27,751 nt of DNA from an uncultured Prevotella sp. (GTDB taxonomy: Bacteria > Bacteroidota > Bacteroidia > Bacteroidales > Bacteroidaceae), in the NCBI GenBank assembly GCA_937877595.1, contig CALFIY010000018.1, positions 1 through 27,751 of the forward strand, read 5' to 3'. Below the pieces are notes generated by a model. The model did not search any database and was not told the DNA's origin. It was given only the letters and a program-made list of their open reading frames with translations. How positions within the stretch are numbered: position 1 is the first letter of the stretch; every line of letters starts with the position of its first letter. Positions 15,921 through 25,123 of this stretch are shown here, piece by piece. The translations under genes were made by a program, and so were the position numbers.

Positions 15921-18635
15921 ATGGACGACGAGATAAAAGACGACGAGCGGCTGGCCACTTCCGACCAGCAATTATCCGATGAGTCATCTGTTGAAGCAGA
16001 ATCCCATTCCGACTATCAGCCTGTAAACCGTTTCGACGCTGCTGCTGTGCACCATCTCAGCGGTATGTATCAGAACTGGTTTCTCGACTATGCCTCCTAC
16101 GTTATCCTGGAGCGTGCCGTGCCGCATATAGAAGACGGACTGAAGCCCGTGCAGCGACGCATACTGCACTCAATGAAGCGTATGGACGACGGGCGCTACA
16201 ACAAGGTGGCAAACATAGTGGGACATACCATGCAATTTCATCCGCATGGCGATGCCTCGATAGGCGATGCACTTGTGCAGTTGGGCCAAAAGGAGTTGCT
16301 GGTCGACACGCAAGGCAACTGGGGAAACATCCTTACGGGCAACCGCGCCGCCGCACCGCGCTATATCGAGGCACGACTGTCGAAGTTTGCCCTCGATACG
16401 GTTTTCAATCCCAAGACAACGGAGTGGCAGATGTCGTACGACGGCCGCAACAAGGAACCTATCACGCTGCCCGTGAAATTCCCGCTCCTCCTGGCGCAGG
16501 GCGCAGAGGGAATAGCCGTGGGACTGTCGTCGAAGATACTGCCCCATAACTTCTCGGAGATATGCGATGCAGCAATCAGTTATCTGCATGGCGAGGAATT
16601 CCATCTCTATCCCGATTTCCCCACGGGAGGAAGCATCGACGTCTCAAAGTATAACGACGGCCAGCGCGGCGGTGTGCTCAAGGTGAGAGCCAAGATAGAA
16701 AAACTCGACCCGAAGACGCTCGTCATACGCGAGATACCTTTCTCCAAGACAACGGAAACCATCATTGAGAGCATACTGAAAGCCATCGAGAAAGGCAAGA
16801 TAAAGGCCCGCCACGTGGAAGACCTTACTGCCGCAAAGGTGGAAATACAGGTGCAACTGGCGCCTGGCGTCTCGTCGGACAAGACGCTCGATGCCCTCTA
16901 CGCATTCTCCGACTGCGAGATAAATATTTCGCCCAACTGCTGCGTCATAGTAGACAACAAACCGCAGTTCCTGACCGTCTCAGATGTGCTGCGCCATTCG
17001 GCAGAGCGCACCAAGGAACTTATACGTCAGGAACTGAACATCCGACGCAGTGAACTGCTCGAGCAGTTGCATTTCGCTTCGCTCGAGAAAATCTTCATAG
17101 AAGAGCGCATATACAAGGACAAGAAGTTTGAGCAGGCGCCAAATGTTGACGCAGTCTGCGAGCACATCGACGAACGGCTGACACCTTACTATCCGCAGAT
17201 GGTGCGCGAGGTGACAAAGGACGACATCCTGCGGTTGCTCGAGATAAAAATGCAGCGCATCCTTAAGTTCAACAAGGATAAGGCCGACGAACTCATGGCG
17301 CGCATAAAGGCGGAAATTGAAGACATTGAGCGCGACCTCGACAACATTGTGGAGGTGACGGCACAGTGGTTTGCATATCTCAAGGAGAAGTACGGCAGCG
17401 AGCACCCGCGACAGACGGAAATACGCAACTTCGACACCATCGAGGCAACGAAGGTGGTCGAGGCCAACCAGAAACTCTACATCAACCGCGCAGACGGCTT
17501 CATTGGCACTGGCCTGAAGAAGGACGAGTTTGTATGCAACTGTTCCGACATTGACGATATCATAATCTTCTACAAGGACGGAAAATACAAGGTGATACGT
17601 GTGGCCGAAAAGGTGTTTGTCGGCAAGAATGTGATGTGGCTCGGAGTCTTCAAGCGCAACGACCAGCGCACGATATACAATGCAGTGTATCGCGACGGCA
17701 AGAAGGGCATCTACTTCATCAAGCGCTTCAATATCACGGGCATCGCACGCGACAGGGAGTACGACCTTACGGCGGGAACGCCAGGCTCCAAGGTCTGCTA
17801 TTTCACAGCCAACCCCAACGGCGAAGCAGAAGTGATAAAGGTAACGCTGGAGCCGGCACCTAAACTGAAGAAGATATTCTTCGACAAGGACTTCTCGGAG
17901 GTACTGATAAAGGGACGGGGCTCAAAGGGCAACATTCTGACGAAATACCAGATACACCGCATCGGACTGAAGAGCCACGGCCATTCAACGCTCGGCGGCA
18001 GAAAAGTGTGGTACGACCCTGATGTCAACCGCCTAAACTACGACGAACACGGCGAACTGCTTGGAGAGTTCAACGACGGCGACCAGATACTTGTGCTGCT
18101 GCAGAACGGCGACTACTATCTCACTAATTTCGATCCCAACAACCACTTTGAAGATAACGTGGCACGCCTTGAGAAATACAATGCCGACAAGGTGTGGAGT
18201 TGCGTGCTCTACGATGCCGACAATCAGGGCTATCCCTATGTGAAGCGCTTCCAGATGGAGGCTTCAAAAAAGAAGCAGAACTATCTGGGCGACAATCCAG
18301 ACTCGCGCCAACTGCTTCTTACCGACGTGGCATATCCGCGGCTGCTCGTGAAATACGGCGGAGGCGATGCCTTCCGTGGCACGGAGGAGATAGACGTAGA
18401 GCAGTTTATCGCCGTCAAGGGATACAAGGCCAAGGGAAAGCGACTGACGACATTCGCCATCGACACGATAGAAGAACTGGAGCCTTTGCGCTTCCCCGAG
18501 GAGCAGGAGGAAACCGCTGACAACGATGTAGCGGAAGAGGAAAACCTCGACCCGGATGCAGGAAAGAGCCAGCAGCAGGTGATGGACGAACTGACAGGAC
18601 AGCAAACACTTTTCTCGGATGAAGACTATTCATAG
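15921..18635 (+). CDS. parC: DNA topoisomerase IV subunit A (GyrA/ParC family)
   Basis: Type IIA topoisomerase breakage-reunion subunit, which with ParE separates linked daughter chromosomes. The 904 residues have a poorly conserved acidic N-terminus (1-35), then the winged-helix/tower core (about 45-510) with EDGLKPVQRRILHSM, HPHGDASIGDALV (107-119) and active-site Tyr148 in AAPRYIEARLS. A helical region (about 440-480) is followed by a C-terminal beta-pinwheel (about 525-870) and an acidic tail. No canonical GyrA box (QRRGGKG) is present; the nearest is GRGSKGN, which favours ParC over GyrA. Residue 112 is Ala where E. coli ParC has Ser80 and GyrA Ser83. Four envelope genes follow on the same strand, the first overlapping by 17 bases. 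Confidence 0.92.
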   Translation: MDDEIKDDERLATSDQQLSDESSVEAESHSDYQPVNRFDAAAVHHLSGMYQNWFLDYASYVILERAVPHIEDGLKPVQRRILHSMKRMDDGRYNKVANIVGHTMQFHPHGDASIGDALVQLGQKELLVDTQGNWGNILTGNRAAAPRYIEARLSKFALDTVFNPKTTEWQMSYDGRNKEPITLPVKFPLLLAQGAEGIAVGLSSKILPHNFSEICDAAISYLHGEEFHLYPDFPTGGSIDVSKYNDGQRGGVLKVRAKIEKLDPKTLVIREIPFSKTTETIIESILKAIEKGKIKARHVEDLTAAKVEIQVQLAPGVSSDKTLDALYAFSDCEINISPNCCVIVDNKPQFLTVSDVLRHSAERTKELIRQELNIRRSELLEQLHFASLEKIFIEERIYKDKKFEQAPNVDAVCEHIDERLTPYYPQMVREVTKDDILRLLEIKMQRILKFNKDKADELMARIKAEIEDIERDLDNIVEVTAQWFAYLKEKYGSEHPRQTEIRNFDTIEATKVVEANQKLYINRADGFIGTGLKKDEFVCNCSDIDDIIIFYKDGKYKVIRVAEKVFVGKNVMWLGVFKRNDQRTIYNAVYRDGKKGIYFIKRFNITGIARDREYDLTAGTPGSKVCYFTANPNGEAEVIKVTLEPAPKLKKIFFDKDFSEVLIKGRGSKGNILTKYQIHRIGLKSHGHSTLGGRKVWYDPDVNRLNYDEHGELLGEFNDGDQILVLLQNGDYYLTNFDPNNHFEDNVARLEKYNADKVWSCVLYDADNQGYPYVKRFQMEASKKKQNYLGDNPDSRQLLLTDVAYPRLLVKYGGGDAFRGTEEIDVEQFIAVKGYKAKGKRLTTFAIDTIEELEPLRFPEEQEETADNDVAEEENLDPDAGKSQQQVMDELTGQQTLFSDEDYS

Positions 18636-19431
18636 ACTGACAGTGACGCTGCTGTCGCTCTTTGTGGCGCTTGCAGTGCAGGCGCAGACGGAACAGCAGC
18701 CGATAGTGACGCGGAGTTATATGTTGGGAGGAGGCGTTACCAATGTGTTGGATACGTATCTGTCAGCACAACATTTCAGCGGACCTGGCTTAACCTTCGT
18801 GTATACTGCCGAGCGTGAAAGACCGGAAAACCAATGGAGCACGATGGTGACGCATGAGGCCAATTTCTCTTCGGTGAATGACAAGGCCGATTCGAACAGT
18901 GAGGCAGAGGGTGCCTACAATTTCTATTGGGGAAAATTCTACAGGTGGCAACTCCTCGACAATCACCTTACGCTGCAGGCAGGACTGCAGGGGATGGTAT
19001 CGCTTGGCTTTATATACAACTCGTCAAACACGAACAATCCCGTACAGGTGAGAGCGCACATTAATATCATGCCTGCAGCAGTGGCGAAATATCGTTTCCG
19101 CCTGTGGCGCAAGACGATGGTGGCGCGCTACGAAGCAAGCGTGCCGCTCTGTGGAGCAATGCTGGTGCCAGACTACGGCCAGTCGTATTTTGAAATGTAC
19201 GGGCAGGACACCAACGAGCGCAACATGGTGTTTACCACACCTTTCAATGCGCCCGAATGGCGGCAGATGGTCACCATCGACGCCGAACTGTCGGGCAGCA
19301 TCACGCTGCGGCTGGGCTATCTGGGCAACTATCAGCAGTATGACGTCAACAATCTGAAGCAGCACGTCTATACTAATCGTGCCATGATAGGACTCACCAA
19401 GCGTTTCCGCATAGAGAAACTCAGAATGTAG
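18619..19431 (+). CDS. DUF3316 family secreted or outer-membrane protein
   Basis: A 270-residue protein with a signal peptide (1-22, LLSLFVALAVQAQ). The mature part begins with the DUF3316-like stretch SYMLGGGVTNVLDTYLSAQ and GPGLTFVY. It is rich in alternating aromatic strands typical of a beta-barrel (GAYNFYWGKFYRWQLLDNHL, LRLGYLGNYQQYD) and ends KRFRIEKLRM. Function is unknown; the family is common in Bacteroidota. Its ATG lies inside the 3' end of parC in another frame (17-base overlap), suggesting translational coupling. Family assignment is from memory of the LDTYLS motif. Confidence 0.8.
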   Translation: MKTIHRLTVTLLSLFVALAVQAQTEQQPIVTRSYMLGGGVTNVLDTYLSAQHFSGPGLTFVYTAERERPENQWSTMVTHEANFSSVNDKADSNSEAEGAYNFYWGKFYRWQLLDNHLTLQAGLQGMVSLGFIYNSSNTNNPVQVRAHINIMPAAVAKYRFRLWRKTMVARYEASVPLCGAMLVPDYGQSYFEMYGQDTNERNMVFTTPFNAPEWRQMVTIDAELSGSITLRLGYLGNYQQYDVNNLKQHVYTNRAMIGLTKRFRIEKLRM

Positions 19432-19452
19432 AACGAAAAATCCGGAACGGTT

Positions 19453-20484
19453 ATGAGAAAATACTTGCCTGCCAGGATATGGCGACGACTCGCCCTCCTC
19501 TTATGCTGTATGACGACCCTCACCGCGTGCGTGGATACTGAGGAATTTGACGACACACGCAACGGAAACTTCGAGGCTCTCTGGAAAATAATCGACGAGC
19601 ACTACTGCTTCTTCAACTATAAACAGCACGAATACGGGCTCAACTGGGATGCGGTTTACGCTAAATACAAGGTACGCGTGAGCGAACAGATGACGGAGAC
19701 GCAACTTTTCGAGGTGCTGTGCGACATGCTGGCAGAACTGCGCGACGGCCACGTAAACCTCTCCACAAGTTACGACTACGGGCGCTACTGGAAATGGCAG
19801 GAGAACTATCCGCAGAACTACAGCGACACCCTGGAGAGGAAATATCTCGGCACTGACTATAAGATAGCAGGCGGACTGAGATACAAGGTGCTCGACGACA
19901 ATATCGGATACATTCGCTACGAGTCGTTCTCGTCGCCCTTCGGCGAGGGAAACCTTGACGACATCCTGTCGTACTTCGCCCTGTGCCGTGGACTGATTAT
20001 CGACATCCGCAGCAACGGCGGCGGAAGTCTCGGCTTCGCAGAAATGCTTACGGCACGCTTCATCGACCAAAAGACTCTCGTTGGCTATATACAGCATAAG
20101 ACGGGTAAGGGGAGATACGAATTCAGTGACCTCGAACCATACTATATCGAGCCGTCCAGAAACCTCAGATGGCACAAGCCCGTTTGTGTGCTCACCAATC
20201 GTGGCGTATTCTCCGCTGCCAACCAGTTTGCCTCGATGATGCAGATGCTGCCGCAGGTGAAACTCGTAGGCGACCACACCGGAGGCGGCTCAGGTCTGCC
20301 GATGTCAAACAGCCTTCCCAACGGGTGGGTGGTGCGCTATTCGGCATGCCCGATATACAATGTCAGAAGACAGCACACGGAGTTTGGTATAGAGCCCGAC
20401 GTCAAGGCCGCTCTCAGCGATGATGACGTGCAGCGCGGAGTGGACTCTATCATAGAGGCCGCACGCCGTGTAATCAACAGTTGA
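19453..20484 (+). CDS. S41-family (C-terminal processing) peptidase lipoprotein
   Basis: A 343-residue predicted lipoprotein: signal segment 11-25 and lipobox LTAC with Cys26. The N-terminal helical part includes ALWKIIDEHYCFF and the conserved LRDGHVNLS (96-104). The peptidase domain has GYIRYESFS (152-160), LIIDIRSNGGGSL (181-193) and the presumed nucleophile Ser254 in NRGVFSAANQFA, followed by VGDHTGGGSGLP. No clear PDZ domain is present, which matches short Bacteroidota S41 proteins. Substrate unknown; the site of action is the cell envelope. It starts 21 bases after the DUF3316 gene. Confidence 0.88.
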   Translation: MRKYLPARIWRRLALLLCCMTTLTACVDTEEFDDTRNGNFEALWKIIDEHYCFFNYKQHEYGLNWDAVYAKYKVRVSEQMTETQLFEVLCDMLAELRDGHVNLSTSYDYGRYWKWQENYPQNYSDTLERKYLGTDYKIAGGLRYKVLDDNIGYIRYESFSSPFGEGNLDDILSYFALCRGLIIDIRSNGGGSLGFAEMLTARFIDQKTLVGYIQHKTGKGRYEFSDLEPYYIEPSRNLRWHKPVCVLTNRGVFSAANQFASMMQMLPQVKLVGDHTGGGSGLPMSNSLPNGWVVRYSACPIYNVRRQHTEFGIEPDVKAALSDDDVQRGVDSIIEAARRVINS

Positions 20485-20529
20485 AGAATAGTATTAATAA
20501 AGAAAACAAAATAGAAAGACGAAAAGACT

Positions 20530-23346
20530 ATGAAGAAACAGATTGTCTCAATGTTGACACTGCTGCTGGCAACAGCGGCAATGGCGCAACCATTGCAGCA
20601 AGATGGACAGGTGCGCAAGGGAACACTGAAAAACGGCATGACATACTACATACGCCATAACGCAAAGGAGGCGCAGTTGGCTGATTTCTACATTGCGCAG
20701 AGGGTGGGCTCTATTCTCGAAGAGCCACGCCAGCGAGGACTGGCCCATTTCCTGGAGCACATGGCGTTCAACGGGACAAAGAATTTCCCGGGAAAGGGAA
20801 AGAAGTTGGGCATCGTGCCATGGGCAGAGACAATCGGCGTGAAGTTTGGCGCAAACCTCAATGCATACACCTCGGTAGACCAGACGGTGTATCACATTGG
20901 CTCTGTGCCTCTAAAGCGCGACGGTATAATCGACTCCTGCCTGCTCGTGCTTCACGACTGGAGCCACTACCTTCTGCTGGAAGACGAGGAGATCGACAAG
21001 GAGAGGGGAGTGATACGCGAAGAATGGCGCACGCGCCGTGCAGGAAGAGCCGTGAGCCGTCTGATGGAGCAGGCAATGCCAAAGGTATACAAGGGGACGA
21101 AGTATGAAGACTGCATGCCGATCGGCTCAATGGATATCGTCAATAATTTCAAGTATCAGGACTTGCGCGACTACTATCAGAAATGGTACAGGCCAGACCT
21201 GCAGGCCATTGTCGTTGTCGGCGACTTTGATGTTGACAAGATGGAGAGCAAGATAAAGCGCACCTTCGGCTCCATTCCGTTGCCGAAAAATCGTGCAGAG
21301 CGTATCTACTACCCTGTGGGAGACAACGAACAGATGATAGTCGACATAGAGAGCGACAAAGAGCAGCCCATCGTGCTCTGCCATATCTACCAGAAACGCG
21401 ATGCTACGCCCGACAGCGAGAAAAACGATGAGAAATATCTGCGCGGCTCGTATGTAGACAACCTTATTTCGGCTATGCTCAACGACAGACTTGCAGAACT
21501 GCGCCAGCAGCCTGTGCCTCCGTTCCAGAGCGCTACCGCCCGGGCGTCATCCTTTTTCCTCAGTCGCACAAAGGAGGCTTTCTCGCTCAGCGTAAGTTGC
21601 AAGCAGGACAACGTGCTCGGTGCACTGATAGCCGCTGTGGCCACGGCAGAGCAGGCTCGCCAGCATGGATTTACTGCTGCTGAGGTGGAGAGGGTGAAGA
21701 AGATGTATCTCAACGCTGCAGAGCGCAGATACAACCAGCGCAACGACTTCCGCAACTCGCACTACGTGAACCGCTGCGTGCAGAACTTCCTGACCAACGA
21801 GCCGCTTCTCTCCGTAGAGCAGGAACTTGATCTTAACAAGAAATGGGCTGAGACGGTCACCGTAGACGAGGTGAACAAGGCCGCAAAGCAACTGATAACC
21901 GACAAAAACCAGGTTGTCGTGATGTATGCTCCCGACAAGGAGAACGTAGCACTGCCCTCCGAGGCACAGATAGAGGAGGTGATACTGGCAGCACAGCAAC
22001 TGAACTATGCGCCATACGAGGAAAATGCCGTGGAGAGCGAACTGATAAGCCAGTTGCCGCAGCCAGGCACGATAGTAAGCGAGAAGCCATATGGAAACAA
22101 CGGCTTCACAGAGATAACACTCTCTAACGGCATGCGTGTATATGTTAAGAAGACCGACTATACTGCCGACGCTGTCACCATGCGAATGCGCGCAGAAGGC
22201 GGAACGTCGCTCTATGGCGACGACGATATTCCAAACTTCTCCATGCTGTCGAGCGCCGTGGCCGAAGGTGGTGTCGGCAAGTTTGACGCCAGTGCGCTGA
22301 GAAAAATACTGACAGGCCACTCCGTGAGAGTGCAGCCGGCGGTAGGACAGCGCTCGCAGAGCATCGGAGGCAGTGCGTCGCTGAAAGACATGCCGCTGAT
22401 GTTCCAGTTGGCATACCTGTATTTCACGCAGCCGCGTAAGGACACTGCTGCCTATCAGGGACTGATGAACAGAACACGTGCTTTCCTTACCAACCGCAAC
22501 GCGTCGCCAAAGGTAGACTACAACGACTCTATCTCGGCAATACTGTACGATCACCATCCGCGTATGGCACCGCTGGTGCAGGCTACGCTCGACAAGATGA
22601 ACTACGACCGCATTCTGCAGATATACAGGGAGCGCTTTAGCGACGCTTCAAACTTCCGTACCGTCATTATTGGCAACTACGACGAAAAGGAACTGCGCAA
22701 CCTGCTGTGCCAGTATCTGGCCACGCTGCCGTCAACGGGCAAGAAGGAAACGGCCAACATGGCGCGTGTGCCGCAGATAACGGCAGGAGAAGGCGTGCAC
22801 AAGTTCTGCAAAAAGATGGCTACGCCGCTGGCAAACGTCACGATATTCCACACGGCCGACATCGAGTTCTCGCCGAAGGCCGACCTGACGCTCGACTTCC
22901 TTAAGAGGTGTCTCTCCATTGCCTATACCGACTCTGTGCGCGAAGAGAAAGGCGGCACGTACGGGGTAGGGGTGGACTTCAACCTTGAGCGCGACGACCA
23001 CCCGTCGGCAATGCTGCGCATCTCGTATAATGCCGATCCTACACGCTACGAGGAACTCAATCCGATAGTGCGCCAGCAGTTGAAGAACATTGCCGACAAC
23101 GGTCCGGCGGAAACTTCCATGAGCAAGGTGAAGGAGTATCTGCTGAAACAGTACGATCAGAACTGCATCACCAACGACTACTGGTCGTACATCGTATGGC
23201 ATGAACTGGAAGACGAGGCTGACTTCGACGCCGACTATAAGAAGATGGTGAGAGAGATGACTGCCGCCGACGTGAAACGCATGGCACAGCGCATGTTCTA
23301 CGACGGGAAATGCATCGAAGTGACAATGCTTTCAGAGAAAGAATAA
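20530..23346 (+). CDS. M16-family zinc protease, two-domain, periplasmic (PqqL-like)
   Basis: A 938-residue secreted metalloprotease. A signal peptide (1-19, LLLATAAMAQ) is followed by the first M16 half with the inverted zinc motif HFLEH (73-77); the third ligand is likely in ERGVIREE (158-165). A second, inactive M16 half starts near residue 528 (ITLSNGMRVYVKKTD) and contains the C-terminal substrate-binding signature REEKGGTYGVGV (near 800-815). Such proteins enclose peptides in a two-bowl chamber and degrade them in the periplasm. It lies 45 bases after the S41 peptidase with no promoter visible between them, so the two proteases are probably co-transcribed. Confidence 0.92.
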   Translation: MKKQIVSMLTLLLATAAMAQPLQQDGQVRKGTLKNGMTYYIRHNAKEAQLADFYIAQRVGSILEEPRQRGLAHFLEHMAFNGTKNFPGKGKKLGIVPWAETIGVKFGANLNAYTSVDQTVYHIGSVPLKRDGIIDSCLLVLHDWSHYLLLEDEEIDKERGVIREEWRTRRAGRAVSRLMEQAMPKVYKGTKYEDCMPIGSMDIVNNFKYQDLRDYYQKWYRPDLQAIVVVGDFDVDKMESKIKRTFGSIPLPKNRAERIYYPVGDNEQMIVDIESDKEQPIVLCHIYQKRDATPDSEKNDEKYLRGSYVDNLISAMLNDRLAELRQQPVPPFQSATARASSFFLSRTKEAFSLSVSCKQDNVLGALIAAVATAEQARQHGFTAAEVERVKKMYLNAAERRYNQRNDFRNSHYVNRCVQNFLTNEPLLSVEQELDLNKKWAETVTVDEVNKAAKQLITDKNQVVVMYAPDKENVALPSEAQIEEVILAAQQLNYAPYEENAVESELISQLPQPGTIVSEKPYGNNGFTEITLSNGMRVYVKKTDYTADAVTMRMRAEGGTSLYGDDDIPNFSMLSSAVAEGGVGKFDASALRKILTGHSVRVQPAVGQRSQSIGGSASLKDMPLMFQLAYLYFTQPRKDTAAYQGLMNRTRAFLTNRNASPKVDYNDSISAILYDHHPRMAPLVQATLDKMNYDRILQIYRERFSDASNFRTVIIGNYDEKELRNLLCQYLATLPSTGKKETANMARVPQITAGEGVHKFCKKMATPLANVTIFHTADIEFSPKADLTLDFLKRCLSIAYTDSVREEKGGTYGVGVDFNLERDDHPSAMLRISYNADPTRYEELNPIVRQQLKNIADNGPAETSMSKVKEYLLKQYDQNCITNDYWSYIVWHELEDEADFDADYKKMVREMTAADVKRMAQRMFYDGKCIEVTMLSEKE

Positions 23347-23371
23347 TCTACTAAACCAAATACACAAAAAA

Positions 23372-23836
23372 ATGAAGAAATTAGTATTGTTTTTTGCTGC
23401 AGCAGCCATAATGTGCGCATGCAGCAGCGAGCCAAAGTTTCTTGCCTATCGTGGCTTGTCAATGGGCCTTACAACACAGCAGTTTATCGACTCGCTGATA
23501 GCAAGGGGATTTGCTGTCGACTCTGCTCATAGCGACAGCGGACATACGGCAGTGATGAAAAATCCGGAACTGACCTACATCACTATCGTGGCTTTCGATA
23601 ATGATACGCTGAAGGCTGTGCAGGACAACTACACTGCTACGTACAACGACAGCACGCGCCAGTTGTGGCAGGAATTGCGCGACAATTTCGAGAAAGAGTT
23701 GGGAACATGGCCAAACTGCCCGACGCTTGGCGAAGACCATAAGATAGCAAAGTTCGAGACTGACGGCGGATTTGTGACCATCACTCTGAAGAACACCTAC
23801 ACGCCAACTCTGCAGGTGCTTTATGAACAGAAGTAA
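23372..23836 (+). CDS. Small lipoprotein of unknown function
   Basis: A 154-residue protein with signal MKKLVLFFAAAAIMCAC and a likely lipidated Cys17 followed by SSE. The remainder is soluble and acidic, with FLAYRGLSMGLTTQQFIDSL (a pattern seen at the start of many Bacteroidales lipoproteins) and a C-terminal strand region GGFVTITLKNTYTPTLQVLY. I do not recognise a named family. It starts 25 bases after the M16 protease and ends 2 bases before the convergent waaA gene, so it closes the parC operon. Confidence 0.75.
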   Translation: MKKLVLFFAAAAIMCACSSEPKFLAYRGLSMGLTTQQFIDSLIARGFAVDSAHSDSGHTAVMKNPELTYITIVAFDNDTLKAVQDNYTATYNDSTRQLWQELRDNFEKELGTWPNCPTLGEDHKIAKFETDGGFVTITLKNTYTPTLQVLYEQK

Positions 23837-23838
23837 GA

Positions 23839-25074
23839 TTAAAGCGTTACGTCGGCCATCACCTGATGCGTGGCGCCGGCGCGCGACATGACGTACTGGC
23901 CGGCCTGACGGCCTGACTCAAGCAAAGCGCCTCTGTCTGACGCGAACCGCTCCATAGCAGCGGTGAAATCGCCGGCAGAGGCTATTTCTATGCCACCGCC
24001 GCCCTGCTTCAGGTCTTGCGCTTCCTGGAAACGCTGGTTGTTGGGGCCGAACACTACAGGGATCTGCCATACGGCAGCCTCTAAAAGATTGTGGATGCCT
24101 ACGCCGAAACCGCCTCCTACGTAGGAAACCGTGGCATAGCGGTATATGCTGCTCAGCAGGCCAAAACAGTCGACTATCAGTACTTCGCTGTCGCTTGGTG
24201 ATGCCGACGGATTTTTCTCTGCCTCGGTATATCGCACTACCTTCCGTCCTTCCAGCAGCGTCTCGATTTGCTGCAAGTGCTCTTCGCCTATTACGTGGGG
24301 GGCGATGATTACTTTCCAGTCTTTATGGTCGTTAAGCCACGGGATAAAAATCTCTTCGTCGGGCTGCCAACTCGAGCCTGCTACGAAAACGGGCGATTTG
24401 ACGTCGCCTAAGAAACTCTCGATGACGGGCAGTTGCTTGGAGGCTTCCTTTATCTGCAATACGCGGTCGAAACGCGTGTCGCCAACGATGTTCACTTCGG
24501 TTATTCCTATCGTGGAAAGCAGTCGGCGGCTTTCCTCGTTCTGTACGTAGAACTTGGTGAAGCATTTCAGTACGTGGGCATATTCGCGACCATACCAGCG
24601 GAAGAATATCTGATTGGGACGGAAAATGGACGAGACACTGTAGACGGGCACTCCGCGATGGCGAAGGATGTGCAGGTAGTTGTACCAGAACTCATACTTT
24701 ATGAAAAAAGCCATCACAGGACGTATCGTGCGCAGGAAGCGACGGGCGTTGGTCACTGTATCTACCGGCAGATAGGTTATTATGTCGGCTCCGGCGTAGT
24801 TCTTGCGCACCTCATAGCCAGAAGGCGAGAAAAACGTGAGCAGTATCTTATACTGTGGGTGCTCGCGGCGCAGGGCTTCCATCAGCGGACGCCCCTGTTC
24901 AAACTCGCCAAGAGAGGCAGCGTGAAACCAGACATATTGGGCCGCGGGGTCAAGTTTCTCGCGTAGCGTCTTGACAGCCTGGCGCTCGCCACGCCACATC
25001 TTGCGCACTTTCTCGCTGAACAGGCTTGCTATTATCACGCCCAGCAGGTAGATATACATTCCAACGTTGTACAT
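23839..25074 (-). CDS. waaA: 3-deoxy-D-manno-octulosonic acid (Kdo) transferase
   Basis: GT-B glycosyltransferase that adds Kdo from CMP-Kdo to lipid A precursor on the inner face of the inner membrane. The 411-residue protein has an N-terminal membrane anchor (about 7-20), then WFHAASLGEFEQGRPL (49-64) in which Glu57 corresponds to the catalytic Glu of the family. It continues with FFIKYEFWYN (112-121, the usual ETELWPN region), HVIGEEH and the C-terminal donor site GGGFGVGIHNLLEAAVWQ. A second ATG lies at 25059 (residue 6) and could be the true start. It begins 50 bases after gltX and probably shares its promoter. Confidence 0.93.
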   Translation of the reverse strand: MYNVGMYIYLLGVIIASLFSEKVRKMWRGERQAVKTLREKLDPAAQYVWFHAASLGEFEQGRPLMEALRREHPQYKILLTFFSPSGYEVRKNYAGADIITYLPVDTVTNARRFLRTIRPVMAFFIKYEFWYNYLHILRHRGVPVYSVSSIFRPNQIFFRWYGREYAHVLKCFTKFYVQNEESRRLLSTIGITEVNIVGDTRFDRVLQIKEASKQLPVIESFLGDVKSPVFVAGSSWQPDEEIFIPWLNDHKDWKVIIAPHVIGEEHLQQIETLLEGRKVVRYTEAEKNPSASPSDSEVLIVDCFGLLSSIYRYATVSYVGGGFGVGIHNLLEAAVWQIPVVFGPNNQRFQEAQDLKQGGGGIEIASAGDFTAAMERFASDRGALLESGRQAGQYVMSRAGATHQVMADVTL

Positions 25075-25123
25075 TCCAATGCTATTATCTATTTCCTCAA
25101 TGTAATCTTAATCTATTGTATCG

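Noticed and set aside
21547..22557. 336-codon open frame on the minus strand within the M16 protease gene
   Set aside because: It lies fully within a well-supported gene in antisense and shows no family motif.
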